From the NCBI RefSeq assembly GCF_001870485.1, contig NZ_MDKE01000044.1, positions 120,490 to 184,489 on the forward strand: 64,000 nt of DNA, given 5' to 3'. The DNA comes from Oceanisphaera psychrotolerans (GTDB taxonomy: Bacteria; Pseudomonadota; Gammaproteobacteria; Enterobacterales; Aeromonadaceae). Shown here piece by piece: positions 28,298-38,042 of this stretch. A model generated the notes under the pieces. That model saw only the letters and a program-made list of their open reading frames with translations. It was not told the DNA's origin and ran no database searches. The stretch's first letter is position 1. Each line of letters begins with the position of its first letter. The position numbers and the translations under genes were made by a program.

Positions 28298-29596
28298 ATG
28301 GAAGGTTTTATTGCTATCGGGCTGCTGATGCTGCTGATGATTATCGGCGTACCGGTGGCCTGGTCGTTTGCCGGCGTGCTGGCCTACATGGTGTACATTT
28401 ATGACGCCAACCTGAATACGCTGATGCTGCAGGGCTACCGCTCGGTGGACTCGGTGATCCTGATTGCGCTGCCCCTGTTCGTGCTGACCGGCTACCTGAT
28501 GCAAAGCGGCGGCATTGCCCGCCGACTGGTCGACTTCATCGAGGTGATGATCGGCAAGCGCCGTGGCGGTATGGGGGCGTCGATGATCATGGCTTCGGGC
28601 ATCTTCGGCGCCATCGCCGGGACGGCCACCGCCGCCGTCGCCTCGATCGGCACCATCATGATAGAGCCGCTGGAGAAACGCGGTTACCCGCGCAGCTATT
28701 CATCGGCACTGCTCGGTATCTCGTCGCTGCTCGGTATCCTGATCCCGCCGTCGATTACCATGATTTTGTTCGCGGTCGTCACGCGGCAGTCGGTCGCCGC
28801 CTGTTTTGCCGCGTCGGTGGGGCCGGCCATCCTGCTGATTCTGGGATTGATCGCCGCCAACCGTTTCGGCGTCGGGCGCTTCTTTAATGAGCTGAGCAGT
28901 GCGGCCGGCGATGGCCTCGGGCAACTGCCGGGCAAGGGCAGGGCGGCGATCAAGGCGTTTCCGGCCCTGTCGATGCCGATCATCATTCTTGGCGGCATTT
29001 ACGGCGGGGTGTTCACACCGACCGAAGCGGCGGCGGTAGCGGCCTTCTCGGCGATGCTGATCGGTTTCTTTATCTACCGCGATCTGAACTTCAGGAGCTT
29101 CGCTCGGAGTGTGGTGGCGGCGGCGGAAACGACCGGCACCGTGATCCTGATCCTGCTGTTCAGCTTCATGATTGGTCGTATCCTGGCCTCGGAGCGGATT
29201 CCTCAGGATCTGACCAAGCTGGTCAGCACCCTGATCGAGAACCCCCTGCTGATCCTGATTGCCGTGAATCTGTTTCTGATCCTCGCCGGCATGATCATGG
29301 ACGATGTCTCGGTCACGGTGGTGGTGGCACCGCTGTTCCTGCCATTGATGGTTGATACCGGCATCCATCCGGTCCACTTCGCTTCCATCGTGGCCTGCTC
29401 GGTGGTGATTGGGGCAAACAGCCCGCCGGTGGCACCGATCCTCTACATGGCGTGCCGCATCGGCAAGGTCTCGATTCATAAAGCCGTCAAGCCTGCGCTC
29501 GCGCTGATGGCGTTTGTCGGCCTGCCGGTGATGCTGATCACGACCTTTGTGCCGGAAGTGTCGCTGTTCCTGCCGCGGCTGCTCGGCTTCGTCTGA
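28298..29596 (+). CDS. TRAP transporter large permease DctM
   Basis: A 432-residue inner-membrane protein with about 12 helices. Family regions: PLFVLTGYLMQSGGIARRL, SGIFGAIAGTATAAVASIG, GILIPPSITMI and GVFTPTEAAAVAAF. It is the sodium-driven transport subunit working with the DctP and DctQ proteins encoded upstream. Start one base after the dctQ stop. Confidence 0.93.
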   Translation: MEGFIAIGLLMLLMIIGVPVAWSFAGVLAYMVYIYDANLNTLMLQGYRSVDSVILIALPLFVLTGYLMQSGGIARRLVDFIEVMIGKRRGGMGASMIMASGIFGAIAGTATAAVASIGTIMIEPLEKRGYPRSYSSALLGISSLLGILIPPSITMILFAVVTRQSVAACFAASVGPAILLILGLIAANRFGVGRFFNELSSAAGDGLGQLPGKGRAAIKAFPALSMPIIILGGIYGGVFTPTEAAAVAAFSAMLIGFFIYRDLNFRSFARSVVAAAETTGTVILILLFSFMIGRILASERIPQDLTKLVSTLIENPLLILIAVNLFLILAGMIMDDVSVTVVVAPLFLPLMVDTGIHPVHFASIVACSVVIGANSPPVAPILYMACRIGKVSIHKAVKPALALMAFVGLPVMLITTFVPEVSLFLPRLLGFV

Positions 29597-29623
29597 ACCG
29601 GAACAACGGCCAATACGCAATAT

Positions 29624-29648
29624 CAGGGGCGCCCGCAAGGCGCCCCTG
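29624..29648 (+). terminator. hairpin at the end of the TRAP operon
   Basis: CAGGGGCGCC-N5-GGCGCCCCTG, a perfect 10-bp stem 28 bases past the dctM stop. No T run follows. Confidence 0.5.
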
Positions 29649-29717
29649 TCGTGATTGCCAACGGGGCCTTTTGAGTCGATAATTTCAGGCACTTTTATCA
29701 ATACAGTAGACCCCCCT

Positions 29718-31009
29718 ATGCTAGACAAATATTTTCACCTCAAAGAGTTGGGCACCAATGTGCGCCAGGAAGTGGTGGCGGGCATTACCACCTTTCTGAC
29801 CATGGCTTATATCATCTTCGTCAACCCGGCCATCCTGTCCGAAGCCGGCATGGATTATGGTGCCGTATTCGTTGCGACCTGTCTGGCGGCGGCCATCGGC
29901 TGTTTCATCATGGGGCTGGCGGCCAACTATCCCATCGCCCTGGCGCCGGGCATGGGCCTGAATGCCTTTTTCACCTATACGGTGGTACTGACCGAAGGCT
30001 ACAGCTGGCAAAGCGCCCTGGGTGCGGTGTTTTTCTCCGGTTGTATCTTCGTGCTGCTGAGCCTGTTCAAGGTGCGTGAGTGGATCATCAACTCCATTCC
30101 CGGCTCGCTGAAGCTCGGTATCGCCGCCGGTATCGGCCTGTTTCTGGCGCTGATTGGCCTCAAGAATGCCGGTATCATTGTCGATAACCCGGCGACCCTG
30201 GTCGGACTGGGCGATGTCACCAGCCTGCAGGTCGGGCTGGCGATGCTGGGTTTCTTTCTGATCATCGGCATGGCGGCCCGTGGCATGCGTGGTGCCGTGA
30301 TGATCGGTATTCTCATCGTGACCGGCCTGGGCGTGGCCTTCGGTGATATTCAGTATCAGGCATCGTCTCTGCCCCGCCGTCCATCATGCCGACCTTTATG
30401 CAGCTGGACATTGCCGGCGCCTTCAATATCGGCATGCTGTCGGTGATTTTCGCCTTTCTGTTTGTCGACCTGTTCGACACTTCCGGCACCCTGATCGCCG
30501 TGGCCCAGCGCGCCAAGCTGCTGGATGAAAAAGGCCGCCTGCCGCGCCTGGGTCGGGCCCTGCTGGCAGACAGTAGCGCTTCCATTGCTGGCTCCGTGCT
30601 GGGGACATCGACCACTACCTCTTATGTGGAGAGTGCCGCCGGTGTGGCCGTGGGCGGACGCAGTGGCCTGACCGCCGTGGTCACCGGTCTGATGTTTATT
30701 GCCGCCTTGCTGTTTTCGCCGCTGGCGGGAATGGTACCGGCGTACGCGACGGCCGGCGCCCTGGTGTATGTGGCGGTGCTGATGATGGGGCAACTCAGCC
30801 ACCTGCACTGGGATGACATTACCGAGGCGGTACCCGCCGTGGTGGTGCTGGTGATGATGCCATTTACCTTTTCCATCGCCCACGGCATTGCCTTCGGCTT
30901 CATCAGCTTCGTGGCGGTCAAGTTGCTGGCCGGCCGGGCGAGCGAAGTCAGCCCCATCGTCTGGGCGCTGGCGGCCCTGTTTGCACTGAAGTTTGCCTTC
31001 GGGATTTAA
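29718..31009 (+). CDS. AzgA-family purine (guanine/hypoxanthine or adenine) permease, apparent 1-base frameshift
   Basis: A multi-helix nucleobase:proton symporter of the AzgA/NCS2-like group. FLTMAYIIFVNPAILSEAG near the start and ALAPGMGLNAFFTYTVV are family hallmarks, as is LFDTSGTLIAVAQRAKLLDE in the second part. The frame breaks at about 30360 after DIQYQ; adding one G (CAGGC to CAGGGC) gives QGIVSAPPSIMPTFMQLD and one frame of about 430 residues ending at 31009. E. coli has guanine/hypoxanthine and adenine versions; the sequence here does not let me choose. Start ATG at 29718. Confidence 0.87.
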
Positions 31010-31040
31010 CTTCTTGCCGGCATGACGGTATGTATACACA

Positions 31041-31067
31041 AAAAAGCCCCGAACGTCGGGGCTTTTT
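31041..31067. terminator. bidirectional terminator between azgA-family permease and asnS
   Basis: AAAAAGCCCCGA-N3-TCGGGGCTTTTT serves both converging genes, with A and T runs on either side of the stem. Confidence 0.92.
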
Positions 31068-31093
31068 GCTGTGCGTATGTTGATGCCTGAAAA

Positions 31094-32494
31094 TCAGAAA
31101 TCGGCGTTGCGCGGGGTGCGGGGGAAGGGGATGACGTCCCGTACGTTACCCATGCCGGTGACGTAGGCCACCAGACGCTCGAAGCCCAGACCAAAACCGG
31201 AGTGAGGCACGGTGCCGTAGCGGCGCAGATCCCGGTACCAGCCGTAGTCTTCCTTGTTCAGGCCCATTTCTTCCATCCGCTGGTCCAGCACATCCAGCAG
31301 TTCTTCCCGCTGGGAGCCGCCGATGATCTCGCCGATGCCCGGAGCCAGTACGTCCATGGCGGCCACGGTCTTGCCGTCCGGGTTCAGCTTCATGTAGAAG
31401 GACTTGATGTCCTTGGGGTAGTTCTTGACCACTACCGGTGCCTTGAAGTGCTCTTCTGCCAGGTAGCGCTCGTGCTCGGAAGACAGGTCGATACCCCAGG
31501 CCACCGGGAACTCGAACTGCTTGCCGCAGTTTTGCAGGATCTCGACCGCATCGGTGTAGTCCACCTGGGCGAAGTCCTGCTCCACAAAGTTCTGCAGCCG
31601 GGTGATGGCGTCCTTGTCGATACGCTGGGCGAAGAAGTCCATGTCATCCATGCGCTCGGTCAGCACGGCGTTGAACACATACTTCAGCATGTCTTCTGCC
31701 AGGCTGGCGATATCGTTCAGGTCGGCAAAGGCCAGCTCGGGCTCTACCATCCAGAACTCGGCCAGGTGGCGGCTGGTGTTGGAGTTTTCGGCGCGGAAGG
31801 TCGGGCCGAAGGTATAAATCTTGCTCATGGCGCAGGCGTAGGTTTCGCCGTTCAGCTGACCGGAAACGGTCAGGAAGGCTTCTTTACCGAAGAAATCTTC
31901 GCCGAAGTCGATATCGCCCTTGTCGGTGCGGGGCAGGTTCTGCAGATCCAGGGTAGAAACCCGGAACATTTCGCCGGCACCTTCGCAGTCGGAGGCGGTA
32001 ATGATGGGCGTGGCTACCCAGGCATAGCCGCGCTCGTGAAAGAAGCGGTGAATAGCCTGAGCCAGGCAGTTGCGTACCCGGGTAACGGCACCCATCATGT
32101 TGGTGCGCGGGCGCAGGTGTGCGTATTCACGCAGGTATTCAATGGAATGGCGTTTGGCGGCCATGGGGTAGCTGTCCGGATCTTCAACCCAGCCAACTAC
32201 CTTGACGTCGTTGGCCTGCAGCTCAAAGTCCTGGCCCTGGCCCTGAGAGGCGGCCACGGTGCCGGTGACTTCAACCGAACAGCCGGTGGTCAGACGCACT
32301 ACTTCAGCCTGATAATTCTCAACGCTATTGGGTACCACGGCCTGCACGGGATTGAAGCAGCTGCCATCGTGAATTGCCAAAAACGAAATACCCGCCTTGG
32401 AATCACGGCGAGTACGAATCCACCCTTTAACGGTCAGGGTGGTGCCAACAGGATATTCGCCCGCCAGCACATCAGTAACGGATGCGTGGGTCAT
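31094..32494 (-). CDS. asnS: asparaginyl-tRNA synthetase
   Basis: A 466-residue class IIb synthetase, the same length as E. coli AsnS. The N-terminal OB fold ([20 protein letters not shown]) binds the anticodon. Class II motif 2 is in [20 protein letters not shown] and motif 3 in [16 protein letters not shown]. It charges tRNA-Asn in the cytosol. The ATG at 32494 gives the usual N-terminus [10 protein letters not shown]; the longer open frame upstream is not coding. Confidence 0.97.
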   Translation of the reverse strand: MTHASVTDVLAGEYPVGTTLTVKGWIRTRRDSKAGISFLAIHDGSCFNPVQAVVPNSVENYQAEVVRLTTGCSVEVTGTVAASQGQGQDFELQANDVKVVGWVEDPDSYPMAAKRHSIEYLREYAHLRPRTNMMGAVTRVRNCLAQAIHRFFHERGYAWVATPIITASDCEGAGEMFRVSTLDLQNLPRTDKGDIDFGEDFFGKEAFLTVSGQLNGETYACAMSKIYTFGPTFRAENSNTSRHLAEFWMVEPELAFADLNDIASLAEDMLKYVFNAVLTERMDDMDFFAQRIDKDAITRLQNFVEQDFAQVDYTDAVEILQNCGKQFEFPVAWGIDLSSEHERYLAEEHFKAPVVVKNYPKDIKSFYMKLNPDGKTVAAMDVLAPGIGEIIGGSQREELLDVLDQRMEEMGLNKEDYGWYRDLRRYGTVPHSGFGLGFERLVAYVTGMGNVRDVIPFPRTPRNADF

Positions 32495-32612
32495 GTAAAA
32501 TCGCTCTCCAGCTTCAACTAAATCGGCGCCAGGCCGATAGACTATAGATAAGGGAGCTAATGTTACCCTTGTAGTCTCAGGACTCAAGCAAAAGATGAAC
32601 CCGGAGGTAGCC

Positions 32613-32957
32613 ATGGCACCACGAGGCGTTGACGGGGTGGGCAAGTTACTGGCAGCGATGACCCTGGGCGGCTGGGCGCTGTATATTCTGCTGCTGGTGC
32701 TGTTTCATTACGGCCGGCCGGAACCGGATTTTGGTTATCTGCGTTATCTGGGCATTCCGGTAAGAACCGAGTGGCTGACGCTGCCGGCCTATTGGTTTCA
32801 TGTGGGTATTTGGGGCGCGCTGGGGCTGGCGGTAACCACCTTTACCCTGGTGCACTTCAGGGGGCGCCGTCATCTGCAGTATCTCAAGGTGTATCTGGTG
32901 CTGCTGGCGGCGGCGCTCCTCTTTACCCTGCTGTTGTTTTATTCATACCCGCGGTAA
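32613..32957 (+). CDS. small three-helix membrane protein of unknown function
   Basis: A 114-residue protein with three hydrophobic segments ([28 protein letters not shown] and [18 protein letters not shown]). The start is the ATG at 32613, five bases after GGAGG; an ATG at 32595 is in frame but lacks a site. I do not recognise the family. It is divergent from asnS and lies 65 bases before the L,D-transpeptidase gene. Confidence 0.6.
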   Translation: MAPRGVDGVGKLLAAMTLGGWALYILLLVLFHYGRPEPDFGYLRYLGIPVRTEWLTLPAYWFHVGIWGALGLAVTTFTLVHFRGRRHLQYLKVYLVLLAAALLFTLLLFYSYPR

Positions 32958-33022
32958 ACACCGGGCAGACCGGTTATTTATGACCCATACTTAGCCCCGT
33001 CACCATCCAGGGAGGGGAGCTG

Positions 33023-34338
33023 ATGTTGCGTTTAATGGTCATGTTACTGGTTCTGGTGTCGCCGTTACGGGCTGCCGAGCCGCTGTTATGGCATAACGGC
33101 GCGGGCGAGCTGAACGAGGCCGGACAACAACTGGAAGACTTGCTGTTACCCGAACCAGGAGGGTTGGCGGCACTGTCAACCGCTGAACGGGACGCCTGGT
33201 TCAGCCGGGAATGGCGGCAGGTATTAAAGCAACGGGCCCGTTTTGCCCAGTTTTCTCTTTCCCCCGAGCAGACGGAAGCCGGCTTCAACGAGGCGCTGGC
33301 CCGCGGCGAGCTGAATGCCTATCTGCACCGTCAACAGCCAAATTACCCCGCCTATCTTCAGCTCAAGCAGCATTATCATGCGCTGAATCCCGACAGCGCC
33401 ATCACTATCTTGCCCCCCGGTGGAGAGGTGCGACCCGGTGAACGGGATCGGGCCATTCCCGCCTTGCGCCGACGGTTGGCCGAGCTGGGTTATGCACTGG
33501 CAACGCCCCGGGGGCGGGCCGACGCGCTGGATCGCAGCCTGAGTGACATCCTCAAAGGCCTGCAACGGGCGCATGGGCTGCCCCCTAATGGACGACTCAC
33601 GGCAGAGACCCGTGCCATTGTGAGCCGCTCGCCGGCCGAGCTGCGTGCCGAGTTGCGCCATAACCTGCGTCGCTGGCTGCTGTTGCCGCCGACCGCGCCT
33701 GAGCAGTATCTGCTGGTGAATATTCCCGCTTACCGGTTGACATTGTTCAACTCCACCGGCCCGGCGATGAACATGAAGGTGATCGTCGGGCGGCCCGACT
33801 GGCCTACCCCGGAGCTGGGTACCCATATCAAGGCACTCAAGGTCAATCCGGACTGGACTCCCACCGCCAACATCATCCGCGAAGACCTGTTGCCGGCCCA
33901 GCGTCGCGACCGCGGTTTTCTGGGCCGTAACGGCTTCGGCGTCTGGTTACCGGGGGCGGCGGACCGACAAGACCCGGCTACCATCGACTGGCAGCAACCC
34001 CCGGCCGGGTTGCGGTTGGTACAGGCTCCCGGACCCGGCAATGCATTGGGACGCTTCAAATTCGAGATGAACAACCCTTTCGACATTTATCTGCACGACA
34101 CCCCGGACAAGCGGCTGTTTGGCGAGGCGGAGCGCGCCTGAGCCATGGCTGCGTGCGCCTGGCAGAACCGGCCCAACTGGCCCTGAACCTGGGCTGGTCT
34201 TTGCCGGAATATCAACAGACCCGTATTTTGCCGGCCCGCCAGCCGATACCGGTGTTTCTGGTGTATTTCACCTCCTGGGTAGAGCAGGGACAGTTGGTAT
34301 TTGCCAAGGATATCTATCGAAAAAACGAGACAATATAA
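33023..34338 (+). CDS. L,D-transpeptidase of the YcbB/LdtD type (apparent 1-base frameshift)
   Basis: A signal peptide (VSPLRAAEP) is followed by a scaffold region, a peptidoglycan-binding segment (RRLAELGYALATPRGRADALD) and the YkuD catalytic domain (VNIPAYRLTLFNSTGPAMNMKV is two adjacent stretches of it). The first frame ends at 34141 just before the catalytic motif. Adding one C at about 34138 yields ERALSHGCVRLAEP with the catalytic Cys and continues to 34338, giving about 438 residues. The enzyme forms 3-3 crosslinks in periplasmic peptidoglycan. The exact loss of the motif by one base in CCC strongly suggests a sequence error. Confidence 0.88.
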
Positions 34339-34431
34339 GCCATATGAGACCTTGGCTGTTGGCTATACTTTGACCGCTGTTTAATGAAAATAAGTTGCTG
34401 AATGGAAATAAATTAACCGGGAGAAGTGGCG

Positions 34432-34632
34432 ATGATTTTCAGAGAAAAAATATTCAATGAACTGACACGACTCTGGCACGATGAAAAGGGGCTGACAACG
34501 GTGGAATATGCGGTGGCGGGGGCTCTGGTCGCTGCCTCATTGGTGGGGGCCTTTGCTACCTTGGGTGATGGGGTGGGAGCCAGTATCAATGCCATGTGTA
34601 AAGTGGTGAAAAATGACGGTACTGACTGTTAA
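34432..34632 (+). CDS. flp1: Flp-type pilin, first copy
   Basis: A 66-residue Flp/Fap pilin. The prepilin cleavage region is EKGLTTVEYAVAGA: cleavage is expected after the Gly, leaving Glu at +5 and Tyr at +6, the Flp signature, followed by a hydrophobic helix. The start ATG at 34432 follows GGGAG (the GTG at 34426 adds two residues). A terminator follows at once, so this pilin is transcribed apart from, and probably more strongly than, the downstream tad genes. It ends with Cys, and has one more Cys near residue 56. Confidence 0.9.
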   Translation: MIFREKIFNELTRLWHDEKGLTTVEYAVAGALVAASLVGAFATLGDGVGASINAMCKVVKNDGTDC

Positions 34633-34655
34633 AGAGGCGCTGTGAACTCGGGGAT

Positions 34656-34684
34656 AAAAAGGCCGGTATACACCGGCCTTTTTT
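34656..34684 (+). terminator. terminator/attenuator after flp1
   Basis: AAGGCCGGT-N4-ACCGGCCTT with flanking A and T runs, 24 bases after the flp1 stop. It isolates the major pilin message from the rest of the tad locus. Confidence 0.9.
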
Positions 34685-35027
34685 GAAAGTTATTTATTTC
34701 ATGACATAAATTAGAATGGTTCTACACTGTATAATCGTTTATCTGTCGAAAAGTTATGAAGATAAAAATGGAGTTTCTCTTTGAATAAACTTGGGTCGTT
34801 GTTTATACCTAATGGTGTGGTACGAAGAGTTTGCGTCGGGAATGTCCCGGATAAGAGTAACCATATAAACAGGTGAACAAGGAGGTAGCCGGGTATATGA
34901 ACATAAAGCAGCCACGATGGTTGTAGGTCCGGGAGCTTTCCCGACATGGAGATTAAGATATTAATGAATTATTAATGATATCGAAAGTCTCTGGCTGAAA
35001 ATATTCAAGATGGAACGAGGGTATTTT
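34685..35027. other. AT-rich spacer between the two flp genes
   Basis: About 340 bases, noticeably richer in A/T than the flanks. No gene is convincing. It must contain the promoter for flp2 and the tad operon; a hairpin-like CGGGA-N3-TCCCG type structure lies around 34930. The low GC suggests separate ancestry of this stretch. Confidence 0.5.
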
Positions 35028-35240
35028 ATGAATGTTACATTAGAACTGCTTCGCCTGCTGAACGATGAAGATGGTCTGACCACGGTGGAATATGCTGTTG
35101 CTGGTGCCTTGGTGGCTGCAGCTGTAGTGGTTTCCTTTACTCGGCTAGGAAACAATGTAGGTGAAACTATCACCGGTTTATGTGGCGTTTTAGATGGAGC
35201 CCAAGCAAGTATGGCTAATACTACTACCGGTAATTGCTAA
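35028..35240 (+). CDS. flp2: Flp-type pilin, second copy
   Basis: A 70-residue Flp pilin with the same processing region as the first copy (EDGLTTVEYAVAGALVAAA). The two are nearly identical across the helix but differ in the N-terminal leader and in the C-terminal tail, which here is Thr/Asn-rich (ASMANTTTGNC). The ATG at 35028 follows GAGGG. It sits 62 bases before the prepilin peptidase gene and may be a minor pilin or an alternative major one. Confidence 0.9.
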   Translation: MNVTLELLRLLNDEDGLTTVEYAVAGALVAAAVVVSFTRLGNNVGETITGLCGVLDGAQASMANTTTGNC

Positions 35241-35302
35241 TAATTTATACTCCAAAGGGCAGCTTGCTGCCCTATCATTATACTTAAAGCTATGGTGATG
35301 CT

Positions 35303-35821
35303 ATGGAACAGCTACCATTGTTTACTTTGTTGCTGGCCGCATCCTGGCTGGATCTTACTACCCATAAAATTCCCAACTGGCTGACCCTTCCTTTTATTCC
35401 CTTAGCATTGATTTATCATGGTTTTATTGGTGATGGGCTAGCTTTCGGTCTGACCGGTCTGGTTTATGCCTTTATCCTGCTGTTCCCGTTGTTTTTCTTC
35501 CGTTTACTGGCGGGCGGTGACGTCAAACTGGGGCTGTGCATCGGCGCCTTCCTCGGCTGGAAACTGTTTCTGGAATCCTTGCTCTACGGCTTGGTGATCG
35601 GCCTGCCGTTGGTGCTGGTGTTTGCCTTCTATAAAGTCGGCTGGTCCGGCTTCAAACAAAGCTTTATGCGCTATGGTTATATTCTGGGCACCAAAAAGTA
35701 TCTGGCGCCGGTGGAGGGAGAACTGGCCGGGCTTAAGGTGCCTTACGGCCCGGCGCTGGCGCTGGGCGCCATCTTGGCCATGGCCTTGAATCACTTCGAG
35801 ATTTATACCCTGGTGCAATGA
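35303..35821 (+). CDS. tadV: Flp prepilin peptidase TadV/CpaA
   Basis: A 172-residue A24-type aspartic peptidase in the inner membrane. The catalytic Asp residues are in WLDLTTHKIPN (Asp17) and GGDVKLG (Asp73), the GxGD-like pair. It has no N-terminal methylase domain, as usual for the short TadV form. It processes Flp pilins and TadE/TadF pseudopilins, all encoded nearby. Confidence 0.92.
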   Translation: MEQLPLFTLLLAASWLDLTTHKIPNWLTLPFIPLALIYHGFIGDGLAFGLTGLVYAFILLFPLFFFRLLAGGDVKLGLCIGAFLGWKLFLESLLYGLVIGLPLVLVFAFYKVGWSGFKQSFMRYGYILGTKKYLAPVEGELAGLKVPYGPALALGAILAMALNHFEIYTLVQ

Positions 35822-35909
35822 GGCGGCGTATGGCGCTCAAAGCCAGGCGGTTGATTGAAGTCGTCCTGCAATAAATAGATGTACGGATGAGCTTAAGGAG
35901 GTAACACGG

Positions 35910-37145
35910 ATGTACCTGCCCAAACCGAAAACGCCGGAAGAAACCGGTCTTTCCCGCGAACTGCTGCTGCGGCTGACCCTGCGTCACTTACAGGAAGAAG
36001 GCACCCTATCGCTACCCTCCTTGAGCGCTCGGCTCTGTCTGCGTGGCAGTGTGGTAGAACCCTTGCTGCAGGAGCTGAAAACCCTGCAACTGGTGGAGGT
36101 ACGCGCCTCGGGTCGTTCCGGCGATGTCATTCGCCATGCGCTAACTGCCAAGGGCCAGTACGAGGCACAGGAGCTGAGTGCGCGAGACGGCTATATCGGC
36201 CCGGCGCCGATTCCGCTGGAAGCCTACAACCAGCTGGTGCTGAGCCAGGCGCTGGGGGCGCGAAGCATTCGCCGCGATCGCCTGGAGCTGGCGCTGAGCG
36301 ACATGGTCGTCAGCCCTGACCTGGTTAATACCCTGGGACCGGCACTGAACTCCCGGCGGCCGCTATTGATCTACGGTCATGCGGGTACCGGCAAGAGCTT
36401 CCTGTGCCATCGCTTCAATAAAATATTCGATGAAATGATTTATGTCCCTCATGCCATCGCGGTGCAGAACACCATCATTCCGGTATTCGATCCGCTCTAT
36501 CACTGGCGGGCCGAATCGCAGGATGAAGATATGGACAATCGTTACGTTCCCTGCCAGCGGCCACTGGTCATGGTGGGGGGTGAGCTGAAACTGAATATGC
36601 TGGAAGTGCATTTCGATCGGCAATCCCGTCAGTACAGCGCGCCTCTGCAGATGAAGGCCAATAACGGTGTTTTTCTTATCGATGATCTGGGTCGACAGAG
36701 TTTTTCTGCCGATGAGTTGTTCAATCGCTGGATAGTGCCCATGGAAGAACGAAAGGACTTCTTGTCGCTGCCTAACGGCCTGCACTTCGATATTCCATTC
36801 GAGCAGATCCTGGTGTTTTCCACCAACCTGGATCCCGCAACCATTGCCGATGAAGCCTTTTTGCGCCGTCTGGGTTACAAGATTGAATTACGGTCCATGT
36901 CTGAAGACTTGTATAAAAAGATATGGATGATGAATCTGGATAAATATCAGCTGATAGCCAGCGACCAGCTGTTTCATTTCATGGTGAATGAATTGCATGA
37001 AAATAGCGCCAAGCCGCTTATTGCCTGTTATCCGCGCGATATTCTGGGTATTGCCCGGGATATCATGCACTTTAATGGCCAGGCCGGCGAGCCGCTTAAT
37101 GAAACTGTTTTGAAAAAAGCCTGGAGCATGTATTGCGTACACTGA
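35910..37145 (+). CDS. AAA+ ATPase with N-terminal winged-helix-like region, in the tad locus
   Basis: A 411-residue protein. The first 95 residues look like a winged-helix domain (LPSLSARLCLRGSVVEPLL, LVEVRASGRSGDVIRHALTAKGQ); residues about 125-330 form an AAA module with Walker A GHAGTGKS (156-163), Walker B FLIDD (255-259) and a sensor-like FSTNLDP. It is not one of the standard TadA-G or Rcp proteins. Its position between tadV and rcpC, with a perfect AAGGAGG site, says it is part of the tad operon. A regulatory or assembly role is inferred, as nothing in the sequence fixes its substrate. Confidence 0.72.
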   Translation: MYLPKPKTPEETGLSRELLLRLTLRHLQEEGTLSLPSLSARLCLRGSVVEPLLQELKTLQLVEVRASGRSGDVIRHALTAKGQYEAQELSARDGYIGPAPIPLEAYNQLVLSQALGARSIRRDRLELALSDMVVSPDLVNTLGPALNSRRPLLIYGHAGTGKSFLCHRFNKIFDEMIYVPHAIAVQNTIIPVFDPLYHWRAESQDEDMDNRYVPCQRPLVMVGGELKLNMLEVHFDRQSRQYSAPLQMKANNGVFLIDDLGRQSFSADELFNRWIVPMEERKDFLSLPNGLHFDIPFEQILVFSTNLDPATIADEAFLRRLGYKIELRSMSEDLYKKIWMMNLDKYQLIASDQLFHFMVNELHENSAKPLIACYPRDILGIARDIMHFNGQAGEPLNETVLKKAWSMYCVH

Positions 37146-37195
37146 CTATACTTTTTATACGTTAATACAGCCATAACAAACCTAAGGATGGGGTT

Positions 37196-38005
37196 ATGAA
37201 AATTCGAACCTTGATGCTTTTATTTTTGTCGGTGATCTTCGGTCTGGGTGCCGCCTGGATGGCAAATAACTGGCTCGAACAACAAAGTGCCGCCAGCGCC
37301 CGGCAGGCCGAACAGGCAGGTAGCGAGTTGACCCAGGTCGTGGTGGCGGCAGTGGATTTGGCCCCCGGTGTTCAGCTCGATCCCATACATATCCAGTTCA
37401 AGCAAATAGACTCCCGCCTGGTGCCTCCCGGTGCCATTAGCACGCTTGAAGAAACTCAGGGCATGGTGACTAAAAACAACCTCTATAAAGGGGATGTGTT
37501 GCGCAAAGAGCGGCTCACGCCTATCGGGCAGGGCAGCACTCTCTCTGTATTGCTGGAACCGGGCATGCGGGCGGTAACCGTAAGGGTAAACGACGTCATC
37601 GGGGTGGCAGGCTTTCTGTTACCGGGCAACAGGGTGGATATTCTGTTTACCGAAGGTGACATGACCCGCACCGTGCTGAAGAATCTCAAGGTGCTGGCGG
37701 TGGATCAAACCCAGCATACCGATGAAAACCGCCCCAAACTGGTTCGCGCCGTCACCCTGGAGGTGGATCCGGAGCAAGCCGAAAAACTGGTTAACGCCAG
37801 CTCCAATGGCCGTATTCAGCTGGCACTGCGTAACCCCAACGACGAGCTGGGTCTGGAAGACGATGTAGTGGCGTCACTCTCGCCGGCGTCGGCCCCGCCG
37901 GTGGCAGCCGAGCCGGCGGCGCCCCAGCCCAGAGCCCGCCCCCGTCAGTCGTCGGTGGACCTGATCAAGGGCACCAGTCAGCAGCAGGTACCGGTAAAAA
38001 GCTGA
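37196..38005 (+). CDS. rcpC: Flp pilus assembly protein RcpC/CpaB
   Basis: A 269-residue protein with one N-terminal helix (LMLLFLSVIFGLGAAWM), then a SAF-type domain (VVVAAVDLAPGVQLDP, KGDVLRKERLT) and the CpaB domain (MRAVTVRVNDVIGVAGFLLPGNRVDI is the two adjoining family stretches). The C-terminus is Pro/Ala-rich. It is periplasmic and helps assemble or stabilise the outer-membrane secretin. It lies between the AAA ATPase and rcpA genes. Confidence 0.88.
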   Translation: MKIRTLMLLFLSVIFGLGAAWMANNWLEQQSAASARQAEQAGSELTQVVVAAVDLAPGVQLDPIHIQFKQIDSRLVPPGAISTLEETQGMVTKNNLYKGDVLRKERLTPIGQGSTLSVLLEPGMRAVTVRVNDVIGVAGFLLPGNRVDILFTEGDMTRTVLKNLKVLAVDQTQHTDENRPKLVRAVTLEVDPEQAEKLVNASSNGRIQLALRNPNDELGLEDDVVASLSPASAPPVAAEPAAPQPRARPRQSSVDLIKGTSQQQVPVKS

Positions 38006-38042
38006 ATATAACAAAAAAACAAGGTTTCACACGGAGGTGGCT

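Noticed and set aside
34711..34947. A 78-residue open frame on the minus strand between the two flp genes
   Set aside because: No ribosome binding site, no recognisable family, and it lies in the AT-rich spacer that must hold the tad promoter; most likely chance.
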